Source: Fibrobacter sp.
GTDB lineage: Bacteria > Fibrobacterota > Fibrobacteria > Fibrobacterales > Fibrobacteraceae
Direction: 5' to 3'
Assembly (NCBI GenBank): GCA_024399065.1
Contig: JAKSIB010000022.1
Span: 1-56,271, forward strand
DNA: 56,271 nucleotides
In this document: positions 17,051 through 25,639 of the stretch, piece after piece
How the letters are laid out: every line of letters starts with the position of its first letter
Numbering within the stretch: position 1 is the stretch's first letter
Position numbers and translations under genes: made by a program
The notes under the pieces: generated by a model
Databases searched by the model: none
What the model saw: only the letters and a program-made list of their open reading frames with translations
Told to the model about the DNA's origin: nothing

Positions 17051-17108
17051 GTCTCATTCCTGGTTCAGAAAGTGTCTAAGTTTCAGATACGGAACGAGAG
17101 CAAAACTC
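17051..17108. repeat. Direct repeat, copy 2
   Basis: Second copy of the 16772-16830 repeat. Neither copy lies in a recognisable gene. Confidence 0.85.
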
Positions 17109-17181
17109 TCTATTTACGTTGAATATAGAATTAAAATCCGTTTCAGGTCAATAGAGCGCTGTGTTTATTTAATCGTTTTGG

Positions 17182-18651
17182 CTATACCTCCTTATCCAAA
17201 CCTGCAAGCACCTGTTTGCCAAGTTCCGTTAGACGATACTTTTGAGTACGGCTGTTTGGCTTATCTGGAACTGTCTGTTCTACATAGCCTAAAGCAAGTG
17301 CGGGAAGCAAATATTTCCAACTAAAATTGTTCCTATCCTTTAAATACAGCCTTCGCATCAATTCACGGCGCCCCATCTCCCCATCTAAATGTTTCAACAA
17401 CGCCCACACATACCCATCAACTTGCTGGGTGACTTGCTGGGTGACTTGCTGGGTATCATGGGGGGCATCATGGGGGGTGCCGTTCAACGGAAGCGTCAAC
17501 TTAAAGCCATATTTCGTTTCTTCAAAGATTGGCAACGCTCCCTTCGCGTAAATGGGCAAGTATTTCCAGGTATTACGCACACCGGAGCCGAGGCGTTCAA
17601 AACGGCCCATCTGGACCATAAAATTGCAGATGGTCGGGTTACGTGCAAAAGGTTCCAAGTTTGCAGGGGTAATCCTATCGATGTAATACTGAACGCAGGG
17701 ATTGGTGAATTCCACGCGGTCCTTGTAAATCATGATTCGACCAGGCGAACCATGCATATACTCTCTGTGAGAAATAATGTTTGAAACAGCCTCACGGAAA
17801 ATCTTGCCTCGCAAACTGATGCGCTGATCTCCCTCCAAATAGAACGGATCCGGCAGATACTTCGCAATAAAATTCATCACCTGCTCGTAGGTGTCAATCA
17901 AGTTGGTTCGAATCATCTCTCGATCATCATAACGGATTTCGTCTTCACGACGCAACAAGCAGTCGAAAAGTAACGCAGGATCTGCCCTGAAAATAGCTTC
18001 ATCCGTTCCGAACATTAGAACAGCAGCCAGATTCAAGCAACGTTCATTGGTATTACGATCCACCGTATAGAAACCGCCATACTGCAAAAGTTCCTCAAAG
18101 GATAAATTCGCCCACGGATGGTTATTGAAAGTTACCGCCATCAAGTTTTGAGCCTTACGGCAAAGTTCCGGGCGCAAGTCCGCCATAGTAAATCCGTGCA
18201 TGGGGCGCTTCTCTGTAAAAAGCCCAAGCTTACGGGTCAGCACTCCCGAAAGCACGTTGGTATTGCGAGTTACAAAATCCCCATCGTCACTGCGCAAGTA
18301 AACTTCCCCATCACAGCGATGGATTTCGGAACTTTCCTGAACCTGGCAAACAATGATTGTCTTGCCATCAATTTCACACTCCTCAGGATAAAGATTGCAG
18401 GCGGGATTTATTTTCGTAGGGTTATGAGCAAGGCTTGCCAAATCTTTTTTCATTTGGGGAACTGCCTGTGGATTCACACCCACAATGGTTCCATCGTCAT
18501 CAACTCCTAAAAAAATGAAACCGCCCGTTGCGTTGAGAAAGGCACAGACCGTCTCAAAAATATTGTTTGGCAGCTTGTCTTTCGCCTTCTTGAATTCCAC
18601 ACGCAAGCCTTCGCCTGCACGGAGCATTTCCATTACATGTTCATTAATCAT
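17182..18651 (-). CDS. AlbA_2 (Schlafen-like) domain regulator with C-terminal winged helix
   Basis: The 489-residue protein belongs to the group often annotated as AlbA_2 or divergent AAA-4 transcriptional regulators. The AlbA_2 domain spans about residues 10-120 (GLRVEFKKAKDKLPNNI, FLNATGGFIFLGVDDDG). A middle domain has REAVSNIISHREYMHGSPGR, a GHKL-like helix. The C-terminal part is a winged helix (RRELMRRLYLKDRNNFSW to QKYRLTELG). Between them lies a repeated linker, HDAPHD and three TQQV units. The ATG at 18651 overlaps the stop of a possible zinc-ribbon gene. The role is probably regulatory or defensive; the ligand is unknown. Confidence 0.78.
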   Translation of the reverse strand: MINEHVMEMLRAGEGLRVEFKKAKDKLPNNIFETVCAFLNATGGFIFLGVDDDGTIVGVNPQAVPQMKKDLASLAHNPTKINPACNLYPEECEIDGKTIIVCQVQESSEIHRCDGEVYLRSDDGDFVTRNTNVLSGVLTRKLGLFTEKRPMHGFTMADLRPELCRKAQNLMAVTFNNHPWANLSFEELLQYGGFYTVDRNTNERCLNLAAVLMFGTDEAIFRADPALLFDCLLRREDEIRYDDREMIRTNLIDTYEQVMNFIAKYLPDPFYLEGDQRISLRGKIFREAVSNIISHREYMHGSPGRIMIYKDRVEFTNPCVQYYIDRITPANLEPFARNPTICNFMVQMGRFERLGSGVRNTWKYLPIYAKGALPIFEETKYGFKLTLPLNGTPHDAPHDTQQVTQQVTQQVDGYVWALLKHLDGEMGRRELMRRLYLKDRNNFSWKYLLPALALGYVEQTVPDKPNSRTQKYRLTELGKQVLAGLDKEV

Positions 18652-18799
18652 ACACAATCCTTGACGATACCTCGCCACAACCGCAGCGAGGATATTTTTC
18701 AACAAGGCAGGCACCGCACTTACGGCACACGCCCATTACTTCTGTTTCATGTCTTGGATGTTTTTGCGATTTCTTGTAGGCGAGGGTATTCCCCGGCAT
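18644..18799 (-). CDS. Possible small zinc-ribbon protein
   Basis: A 51-residue frame encodes VCRKCGACLVEKYPRCGCGE, with CxxCxxC and CxC spacing suited to a zinc ribbon, after a basic N-terminal half. The stop overlaps the AlbA_2 start codon, which suggests coupled translation. There is no clear ribosome binding site; the ATG at 18799 and a TTG at 18826 are both possible starts. It could be a chance frame. Confidence 0.42.
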   Translation of the reverse strand: MPGNTLAYKKSQKHPRHETEVMGVCRKCGACLVEKYPRCGCGEVSSRIVYD

Positions 18800-19016
18800 T
18801 ACCTGGCGCGATTCGACACATCGCAATCGCGTACTCGAGCAGGCTGCGTCTCCTGCCAGCTATCCTACAAGTCCACAAAATGTGAACGGGCCCGCCCGTG
18901 GATGCCTCGGAACCTTTCTTCAAAAGTTCGCTCGCCTCAGTCAGCGGGATTATAAAAACTCTTTTTTGCCCCACGGTCAAAGCACTTGGCATTCGCCATG
19001 GCGGCTTTTGCGAAAT

Positions 19017-19520
19017 CTACTTGCCACCTCTCGCTTTACGGTGCAACTTCGGCGCACCAGCCAGATTTGCCGATCTCGGCCACTTTGACTTTTTTAAATC
19101 AAGGGCATAGGGGTAGCGCTGTTCGCGGACCACCTGTCGCAGGAACATGTTGACACCTGTGGCCAAGTCAAAACCAAGGGATTCAAATACGCGCTCGGCG
19201 CCCTTCGCCACTTCGGCATCCACCTTTACAGTGGCCTGGTAGTCGGCGGCAGGTTCGGCGGCCACCTTGACGGAAGAACCCGCAATCAAGTTCTCGGCAG
19301 TAGTAATCTGCAAATCAAGCAACTCCTGCTGCAGGGCCTTGCGCTGCTCAATCTGGGCAGCAAGCTCAGGCAATTCCGCAACCTTTACATAGCGGCTCTT
19401 TACCTTGTCGCCTTCTCGCCATTGCAAGTAATATCGATCCTTGCCCTGGATACACTTTTTGGTGATAGAGCCTTTAGGCAGAGACTCGATTTGCGCCTTG
19501 ATTTGTTCTTCGCTTTTCAT
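19017..19520 (-). CDS. Fusion of a DUF6788-like domain and a RelB/DinJ-like antitoxin domain
   Basis: Residues 13-45 (GSITKKCIQGKDRYYLQWRE) look like the DUF6788 sheet often found next to transposases and mobile genes. Residues 95-150 (ATVKVDAEVAKGAERVFESL, GFDLATGVNMFLRQVVRE, PYAL) match the ribbon-helix-helix antitoxins RelB/DinJ, which repress their own promoter. No YafQ or RelE toxin is found on either side, so it is an orphan antitoxin or a stand-alone repressor. The ATG at 19520 lies only 7 bases from the -10 box, so the mRNA is probably leaderless. Confidence 0.68.
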   Translation of the reverse strand: MKSEEQIKAQIESLPKGSITKKCIQGKDRYYLQWREGDKVKSRYVKVAELPELAAQIEQRKALQQELLDLQITTAENLIAGSSVKVAAEPAADYQATVKVDAEVAKGAERVFESLGFDLATGVNMFLRQVVREQRYPYALDLKKSKWPRSANLAGAPKLHRKARGGK

Positions 19521-19570
19521 AACCTACAATATAAACTACTATTTAAAAAACGTCAATAGACGTAGGTTAT
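19519..19570 (-). promoter_or_regulatory. Promoter of the antitoxin-like gene inside a 9-bp inverted repeat
   Basis: On the minus strand -35 TTGACG (19551-19556) and -10 TATATT (19528-19533) are 17 bp apart. A perfect 9-bp inverted repeat, ATAACCTAC/GTAGGTTAT, brackets it: one arm just upstream of the -35 box (19562-19570), the other between the -10 box and the ATG (19519-19527). Confidence 0.75.
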
Positions 19571-19579
19571 TTTTTGTAC

Positions 19580-19613
19580 AAAAAAAGCTCGCAGCCATAG
19601 GGTTGCAAGCTTT
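19580..19613 (-). terminator. Terminator of the three-domain lipoprotein
   Basis: On the minus strand an imperfect stem of about 13 bp (AAAGCTtGCAaCC with GGcTGCgAGCTTT) runs into T7. Confidence 0.75.
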
Positions 19614-19646
19614 ATAATGTCAGTTTAGCAAAAAGACAAATATCAC

Positions 19647-21842
19647 TTAATTCACGGAAGAAACGGCCATGATGTTGAAGTTGCCAGCAAGTCCAGAAGC
19701 ACCCTGGATCTTGAACCTCACAGCTACAAGCTTTGCTGCGGCTTCTTCACCGGAAATTCTGCTTGCGCCGAAACCAGCCTGTTTGAACTGAGACCAGTTA
19801 AAGCACTTTGTTGCTCCATTTGGAGACTTCGGCAAAGATACAAACGGAAGATCCTGACCAAGTTCCTCGTCAACAATATCACCCAGGCCCATTTCAATGG
19901 TCATGGCGTTATCCGCAGCATAAGTCACACAAACGCCACCCCAACTGGATACATCTACAGCGACAGAAATGCCAGATTCAGCATCTTCACCACCGATATT
20001 GAAACCCACACCCATAAACGGATTATAGTCTAGAGTGCCCTTGTCTAGATAGTAAGTTCCACACAGACCTACACAATATTCAATAACCGGATCCAATTGA
20101 CTCATGGAATAGTCGTTGCCCAGTTCTAGCGGCCATGTAATTTGAGATGCTCCACCATCAGCATCATCACCGAATACATACCAGTAGCCGGAAGTTTCCG
20201 TTCCAACATCATGCCCCGTTTCAATTCGGGAAGTTTCTTCATCGCCACACCATTTCATCATGGTGCCCGTCATAGAATCATTGCACCCTGTACCAATTAC
20301 GTGACCAGAAACAATAGTAGTTGAACTGGAGCTTGCCGTGGAAGAACTGGATTTCACAGGAGTGCCGTCGGTAAGTTCATTGGAGGAAACACCTAAGATG
20401 TTGAACGCACCCGTGGTTCCAGTTTTACTCTGGATTTTAAAATGCAAGGCCACAAGTTTCTCGGCAGCAGTGGTGCCGGAATTGGCACCCCAACCACTAC
20501 TGAACTGGGACCATTTATAGCACTTGGCAACAGCCGTTTCAGATTTCGGCATAGTCACGTAAGGGAAATCATAACCGATTTCGGCATTTACAGCATCACC
20601 TAGACTCATTTCAACTTTTATTGGAGAATCAGAGGTATAGGCCACGCAAACGCCATTCCATGCGGATGCATCAACAACAGCGAGAAATCCTGAGTCATCT
20701 TCGCCACCCACATTGAAACCCACACCTACATACGGGTCATACGTGAAGGTTCCCCTATCCAAGATATAGGTTCCGCACAAACCACCACAGTAGTCGACAA
20801 CTGGGTCAATAGCTTTTTCATAAAGATCATTACCCAGTTTAACCGGCCATTCAATCTTAGATTTACCACCATCACTATCATCTGAATACGAGAACCAGTA
20901 ACCAGAAGTATTAGTACCTACGTCAAGGCCTGTCTCCACATGATAATCCCCGTCAGCGCCAACCCAGCGCATAAGGCGACCATTCAGTCCATCAATTGCA
21001 GAAACCTGCGTTTCAGAGGAACTTGAGGATGTTACGGAAGAAGAAGACTTGGGAGAAGTCGCGTCCGGATCAATGTAGGAGGCGATAGCCTTGATATTGA
21101 AGGTACCGACGTTATCACCATTCGACACATTGAAATTGACCTGCACTCTAGCCAAGTTCTTGGTGAAATCTTCGCCAGTATTAGCAGCAATTCGTGTCTT
21201 CTTGGCAACAAGGTTGCCCTGACTGAAATGAGACCAGTTAAAGCACCTACCAACGGCAGAAGAAGCCTTTGGTAACTTGGCTGCAGGCTGATAGCCAGCA
21301 ACGTTCCCGTTTACCAGTTCATCAGAAACAAGGCTGATACTTCCATCGTGATCAGATTCATAGACAATGCAAATGCCACCCCATTCAGAAACATCTGCTG
21401 CAACGACCTTTCCATTTTCATCATTACCCACAATGTTGAAGAAAGCGCCATTGACTACAGTACCGGAATAGTTCTTAGGAACTTCAAACGTTCCGCAAAC
21501 GCCACCGCACTTCTTTAATGCGGTTTCAATATCAGCATCTTTTTCGCCACCAATACCCCAGGAAATCTTGACTTGTTCTGAGGATTCGGGCAACTGCCAA
21601 AGACCTGCAGTTTCAGAATTGTTTTCGAAACCGGTCGTTACTTGCGGAAGACCCGAAGTATATTTCCAGTTCATAGGAATATCCGACAAGTCAGCGGCCA
21701 ACAAACCATTCGCTTCTGTAGTGTAGCCGTCAGCAAAATCATCACCAGGATTTATGCCTGTGCCTGGATCTATTCCCTGAGGTCCACATCCTATCAAGAA
21801 GAATGGTGTTGCCGTTAGCACGGCGTGCAGTTTTTTGTTCAT
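19647..21842 (-). CDS. Lipoprotein with three similar carbohydrate-binding-like domains
   Basis: The 731-residue protein has a lipoprotein signal with the lipobox LIGC (Cys at about 19), so it should sit on a membrane, probably facing out. Three homologous domains of about 200 residues follow, separated by serine-rich linkers (SSSSVTSSSSS and SSSSTASSSS). Each carries a CGxCGTxxx motif, an acidic SxWGGxCVxY strand and a KCFNWSQF-type end. Four conserved cysteines per domain suggest disulfides. The layout resembles tandem jelly-roll binding modules of Fibrobacter surface proteins; sugar binding is inference. It lies 16 bases after the TIGR02147 gene in the same operon. Confidence 0.7.
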   Translation of the reverse strand: MNKKLHAVLTATPFFLIGCGPQGIDPGTGINPGDDFADGYTTEANGLLAADLSDIPMNWKYTSGLPQVTTGFENNSETAGLWQLPESSEQVKISWGIGGEKDADIETALKKCGGVCGTFEVPKNYSGTVVNGAFFNIVGNDENGKVVAADVSEWGGICIVYESDHDGSISLVSDELVNGNVAGYQPAAKLPKASSAVGRCFNWSHFSQGNLVAKKTRIAANTGEDFTKNLARVQVNFNVSNGDNVGTFNIKAIASYIDPDATSPKSSSSVTSSSSSETQVSAIDGLNGRLMRWVGADGDYHVETGLDVGTNTSGYWFSYSDDSDGGKSKIEWPVKLGNDLYEKAIDPVVDYCGGLCGTYILDRGTFTYDPYVGVGFNVGGEDDSGFLAVVDASAWNGVCVAYTSDSPIKVEMSLGDAVNAEIGYDFPYVTMPKSETAVAKCYKWSQFSSGWGANSGTTAAEKLVALHFKIQSKTGTTGAFNILGVSSNELTDGTPVKSSSSTASSSSTTIVSGHVIGTGCNDSMTGTMMKWCGDEETSRIETGHDVGTETSGYWYVFGDDADGGASQITWPLELGNDYSMSQLDPVIEYCVGLCGTYYLDKGTLDYNPFMGVGFNIGGEDAESGISVAVDVSSWGGVCVTYAADNAMTIEMGLGDIVDEELGQDLPFVSLPKSPNGATKCFNWSQFKQAGFGASRISGEEAAAKLVAVRFKIQGASGLAGNFNIMAVSSVN

Positions 21843-21858
21843 AAGTTCCTCCTAACCC

Positions 21859-22668
21859 CTATTTTGTAATAGGAAATAACTGTAAATTCATTCGATAGAC
21901 TTGCTCGCAGTTTTCGTCATCTGCGATGATGCTTAAAAGCTTCTTGCGGAAGTCTTCCATTTCTTGGGTAATGCGCTCGTATGTTTTGCGGGAAACACCC
22001 ATGGTGATTCCATTAGCGAAACGTTCCGTGGAAGGAAGTTCCTTGATAGCATCAACGGCCAACTTACCCATCTGATAATGCATTCCGCGAATCGCCATGG
22101 GAATTGCCTTGCTAGAGCCCACAATTCCTTTTTCAGTTTGCCTATAAACGCCCTCTTCGACCTTCTGCAAAAAACCTGCATGAACCAAAAAATTCATGGA
22201 GTTGCGAACGTCTGCTGCCGTAATTTCAGGATAGAAACGTTTAGCGATGTCCAGGGGTTTTGCGTGGGGCATTTGCGGGGCCAGTTCGCGAATGACCGGG
22301 TTCCACCATTTTTCATAATATTCCAGCGCGTCGGAATCTACTACGCGGACTTGGTTTTCCTTGATAATTTCACGCAGCTTTTCCTGAAGCTTCAACTTCT
22401 TTGTTTCATCAGCTTCGTCGCAAAGCCTGACCAGCGTTTCGAAGTATATGACTCGAAAGCCGGTCAGACCCATTGCCTCTACTACCTTGCTAACCCCCAC
22501 CATACTCAGGCGAGTTTTTCCCTCACAAACAAGGCGTAGATAAGACGGCGACGCAAATCCAGCCAACCTTGAGAAAGCTCTCCACGAAAAGTCCGAAGTC
22601 CTTTTCCTTTCCTCAAAGAAGTCTCGCATATAACTGCGGTAGTCCTGATATTCTACAATATCTCTCAT
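21859..22668 (-). CDS. TIGR02147 family protein
   Basis: This 269-residue protein matches the TIGR02147 family, largely restricted to Fibrobacter and relatives: MRDIVEYQDYRSYMRDFFEE, SWRAFSRLAGFASPSYLRLV as a helix-turn-helix and the C-terminal GITMGVSRKTYERITQEM. The helix-turn-helix suggests a transcription factor, often encoded next to a secreted protein. The start is the ATG at 22668, inside a perfect palindrome and only 8 bases from a TATATT -10 box. An in-frame upstream extension would cover the promoter. It probably controls the downstream lipoprotein gene. Confidence 0.85.
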   Translation of the reverse strand: MRDIVEYQDYRSYMRDFFEERKRTSDFSWRAFSRLAGFASPSYLRLVCEGKTRLSMVGVSKVVEAMGLTGFRVIYFETLVRLCDEADETKKLKLQEKLREIIKENQVRVVDSDALEYYEKWWNPVIRELAPQMPHAKPLDIAKRFYPEITAADVRNSMNFLVHAGFLQKVEEGVYRQTEKGIVGSSKAIPMAIRGMHYQMGKLAVDAIKELPSTERFANGITMGVSRKTYERITQEMEDFRKKLLSIIADDENCEQVYRMNLQLFPITK

Positions 22669-22706
22669 ATTCAATGAATATATGATTTTTATGATACGAT
22701 ATTCAA
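22666..22706 (-). promoter_or_regulatory. Promoter of the TIGR02147 operon with start-site palindrome
   Basis: On the minus strand -35 TTGAAT (22701-22706) and -10 TATATT (22677-22682) are 18 bp apart. A perfect palindrome ATATTCA-A-TGAATAT (22667-22681) covers the -10 box and the start codon and could be an operator for the regulator itself. Confidence 0.65.
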
Positions 22707-22824
22707 CAAAAATCACCTAAAAATCAAAGTTTATAACAAAAATTTAAATTTCATAATTCTATATGTATCACCATTGAATCGTATATAGGAATAAAGATCT
22801 ATTTATTAAGCTATTTTTGTCGCA

Positions 22825-24192
22825 ATGAAACTACTTTTGATTTACTTTCTGGTCCTTGGATTTATTTGCGTCAGGGACTGGTTCAAGGTGAAGAACTTTG
22901 ACGACTATGTGGTGGCAGGCCGTAAGCAGACTGCGCCCTTCGTGTTCATGAGCCTAATGGCCACTGTTCTCGGGGCGTCTGCAACAGTGGGCATCGCAGC
23001 CCGTGCTGAAAACATAGGCTTTGCCGCATTCTGGTGGTTGGGCGTTGGCGCTATCGGCTTCTGGTTCCAGGCAGCATTCCTGAGTAAACCCATCCACGAT
23101 CTTGATGTGCGCACGCTCCCGGAACTTGCAGAAAAGACTGTGGGCAAAGTGGGCCGCAAGCTGGTGGGCTTCATTATTGCAGTTTCATGGATCGGAATTA
23201 TCGCGGCACAGTTTGCTGCCGTGGCAGGATTCATCGGGCTCGTTCTCGGCCATGATGCAGGAACCATGTCCGTAGTGATTACCGCCGCCATCGTCATCGT
23301 TTACACTTTGCTTGGCGGGCAACTTTCTGTGGTGAGAACAGATGCGCTGCAATTTGGAATTTTGACAGTAGGGTTTGCGGCAGCCGCAATTTACTGCATG
23401 GTGGCTGGGAATGAGGCTACTTTGATAGAGACCGCCGCGGAGAATGCTGCCAGCACCGTCGCAAGCCTCGGAGATTTTTCCCTGCTGAATGAAAAATTCG
23501 GTATCGCAGATTTAGCCATGATGCTGTTCACCGTGGGCGGCGCATACTTCCTCGGGCCCGACGTGATTTCCAGAAACCTTGTGGCAAAAAACGCCTCCGC
23601 AGCAAAGAAGGCGGTAATCGTCGGAAGCTTCGCCATTCTCATTTTCAGCGTCATCATCGTTTATCTCGGGATGTGGGCACACGCCTATGCTCCCGCGGAA
23701 GGTGTAAACCCTCTATTCCGCTTAGCTTCAAATGTTTTGCCGCTGCCGCTTGCGGCATTGCTTTCCGTGGGCTTGCTTTCCGCATTGCTGTCGTCTGCGG
23801 ACACCTGCTTGATTAACTCCGCGGCAATTTTCGGCAGTGACATTCTCGGCACGAAGCGTATTGCAGTGGTGAGGATTCTTGTTGTTATCATCGGTATAAT
23901 TGCCATGATTCTCGCCCTAGGCGGTAAGGATATCATTGCACTCCTGACGATGGCATATTCCGTTTATACCCCAGGTATTGTGGCTCCTTTGGCTGTAGCT
24001 ATCATCGCCCACAAGAAATTCGCCATCAAGAAGAACTTGTGGTACGCAGGGGTTTGCCTCGGCGGCCTCTTCGGCCTGGTCCCCGCCATTTTATCTACTG
24101 CAAAAGTCAGCACCCCCGATTACATGCCTCACATCGGTATTGCTATTTCATTGATCTTCGCACTCGCAAGCTTAAGAAAGAAATCTTGCTAA
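22825..24192 (+). CDS. Sodium:solute symporter family (SSS) transporter
   Basis: The 455-residue membrane protein has about 13 hydrophobic segments and SSS features: an N-terminal helix ending FDDYVVAGRK, LMATVLGASATVGIAARAE, ITAAIVIVYTLLGGQLSVVR with the following TDALQFG, and LSALLSSADTCLINSAAIFG. These proteins take up small organic solutes with sodium; the substrate cannot be read. The start is the ATG at 22825. A small membrane protein follows 9 bases downstream, suggesting one transcript. Confidence 0.9.
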   Translation: MKLLLIYFLVLGFICVRDWFKVKNFDDYVVAGRKQTAPFVFMSLMATVLGASATVGIAARAENIGFAAFWWLGVGAIGFWFQAAFLSKPIHDLDVRTLPELAEKTVGKVGRKLVGFIIAVSWIGIIAAQFAAVAGFIGLVLGHDAGTMSVVITAAIVIVYTLLGGQLSVVRTDALQFGILTVGFAAAAIYCMVAGNEATLIETAAENAASTVASLGDFSLLNEKFGIADLAMMLFTVGGAYFLGPDVISRNLVAKNASAAKKAVIVGSFAILIFSVIIVYLGMWAHAYAPAEGVNPLFRLASNVLPLPLAALLSVGLLSALLSSADTCLINSAAIFGSDILGTKRIAVVRILVVIIGIIAMILALGGKDIIALLTMAYSVYTPGIVAPLAVAIIAHKKFAIKKNLWYAGVCLGGLFGLVPAILSTAKVSTPDYMPHIGIAISLIFALASLRKKSC

Positions 24193-24201
24193 AGGAATTT
24201 T

Positions 24202-24705
24202 ATGGATATCAATTGGGTTATTTACATCATCGAGATTATAGTCATGACCATTGCATTCACCTGCATGATCATAATTCCCCTGTGCAAAAATCCACTTTGG
24301 TGGATTCATGACTATCCCAAGGATATTCAAGAAAAATATTTCGAAAACCACGAACGCGTTCCCACCGAACTGTTCACCCCCACCGTGGCCTTAAAGAAGG
24401 GATGCGCTATTTTATTTGCCCTAGCCTTGCTAACAGGCCTCGTTGTACTTGTGGGCGCCAGAGATTTTACCTCAGCCTTTTTACTGGGTTACGGAATCTG
24501 GTTTGTAATTGACTGGTATGACTGTTTCTTTTTGGACTGGGTTCTATTCGCAAACATGAAGAGAATTCGCTTGCCGGGAACAGAGGACATGGACAAGGAA
24601 TACCATCAAAAGAAATATCATTTTGTACAATCCATGATTGGCATGGGACTGGGCCTAATTCCTAGCCTGCTGTGTGGTGTAATCGTGATGGTTATCTTTG
24701 GATAA
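24202..24705 (+). CDS. Membrane protein of unknown function
   Basis: The 167-residue protein has about four hydrophobic segments (near residues 4-26, 68-86, 91-108 and 145-165) and a conserved-looking loop ANMKRIRLPGTEDMDKEYHQ. I recognise no named family. The ATG follows AAAGGAATTTT. It lies between the SSS transporter and an MBL-fold hydrolase with very short gaps, so the three are probably co-transcribed. Confidence 0.7.
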   Translation: MDINWVIYIIEIIVMTIAFTCMIIIPLCKNPLWWIHDYPKDIQEKYFENHERVPTELFTPTVALKKGCAILFALALLTGLVVLVGARDFTSAFLLGYGIWFVIDWYDCFFLDWVLFANMKRIRLPGTEDMDKEYHQKKYHFVQSMIGMGLGLIPSLLCGVIVMVIFG

Positions 24706-24709
24706 AACA

Positions 24710-25600
24710 ATGAAAGTCCAAATTCTTATTGATAACATCGAGGGTGAAGTTTGTAACTGCGAAGGCAGTAAGGTAAAGTTGTGCCCGGAATGGGGGCTTG
24801 CCGCTCACATCGATTTTAATGGTCACAAGATTCTATTGGACACAGGGGCTTCCGCTCAATTCACAAAAAATGCTGACGCTATGGGAGTGGATTTGACGAA
24901 AGTGGAATGCGGCGTTTTGAGTCACGCCCACTTTGATCACGCCGACGGCCTGGAAGCTTTTTTCAAGGCGAACGGCCGCGCCAAATTTTATTTGCGGGAA
25001 GGCGCCAGCGAAAACTGCTACAGCACCCGCAAGTTTCTGAAATTCTTTACCCGCCATAAGTACATAGGCATACACCGCGGATGGCTCGAGCGCTACAGTC
25101 ACCGCATTGAATTTGTGGGCGGTTCCGCAAACTCCGCCGGCAGTCCCGTAGAAATTTTGCCAGGTGTATTTCTGGTAGGCCATTCCGACGCGGTTTTAAA
25201 CGCTGCAGGACGCGCCGCCATCGGAAAATCCGTAGGGCAGTTTGTCAAGGAAAATGGAAAGTTCCGCCCCGACAGTTATGACCACGAACAAAGTCTGGTA
25301 TTCGATACACCCAAGGGTCTGTTCATCATGAACAGTTGCAGCCATGGCGGCGCAGACAATATCATCAAGGAAGTGATGGCCGCCTTTCCCGGCAAAAACA
25401 TTTATGCAATGCTGGGCGGATTTCATTTGTTCAAATCTCCCGACGAAAAAGTCCGCGCCTTCGCCGAACGACTTTACGAACTGAACGTCCAGAAAATTTA
25501 CACAGGCCACTGCACCGGAACGCGCGCCTTTGAAATTCTAAAAGACGTTCTTGGCGACCGCGCAGAACAAATGCATACCGGCATGGAAATCGAAGTTTAA
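24710..25600 (+). CDS. MBL-fold metallo-hydrolase
   Basis: The 296-residue enzyme has the metallo-beta-lactamase metal motif SHAHFDHADGL (HxHxDH), further ligand histidines in NSCSHGGADN and GGFH, and TGHCTGT near the end. The pattern fits the COG1237 group of metal-dependent hydrolases. The substrate is unknown. The ATG at 24710 was preferred; a TTG at 24698 overlaps the previous gene. It is predicted cytoplasmic and is in tandem with the transporter genes. Confidence 0.82.
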   Translation: MKVQILIDNIEGEVCNCEGSKVKLCPEWGLAAHIDFNGHKILLDTGASAQFTKNADAMGVDLTKVECGVLSHAHFDHADGLEAFFKANGRAKFYLREGASENCYSTRKFLKFFTRHKYIGIHRGWLERYSHRIEFVGGSANSAGSPVEILPGVFLVGHSDAVLNAAGRAAIGKSVGQFVKENGKFRPDSYDHEQSLVFDTPKGLFIMNSCSHGGADNIIKEVMAAFPGKNIYAMLGGFHLFKSPDEKVRAFAERLYELNVQKIYTGHCTGTRAFEILKDVLGDRAEQMHTGMEIEV

Positions 25601-25639
25601 CTCAAAATCTTTCGCAAAGTCCTTATTATCTTTTAGCTT

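Larger units (their letters stand above)
16427..17181. other. Gene-free stretch with hairpins and a direct repeat
   Basis: No convincing gene is seen in these 755 bases. The stretch holds several short palindromes (GCCCAAA/TTTGGGC near 16755, a GCCAAAACGCC-type palindrome near 16670, GCATATTC/GAATATGC at 16977-17000) and two copies of a 58-base repeat. The Dcm-operon promoter should lie at its left end, but no good consensus is visible. Confidence 0.6.

Noticed and set aside
16427-17181. CRISPR array or integron attC sites
   Set aside because: The palindromes differ in sequence and spacing, and there is no regular repeat-spacer pattern or integrase gene.
18747-19016. RelE/YafQ toxin next to the RelB/DinJ-like gene
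   Set aside because: The frames here show no RelE or YafQ motif; the antitoxin-like gene appears to be an orphan.
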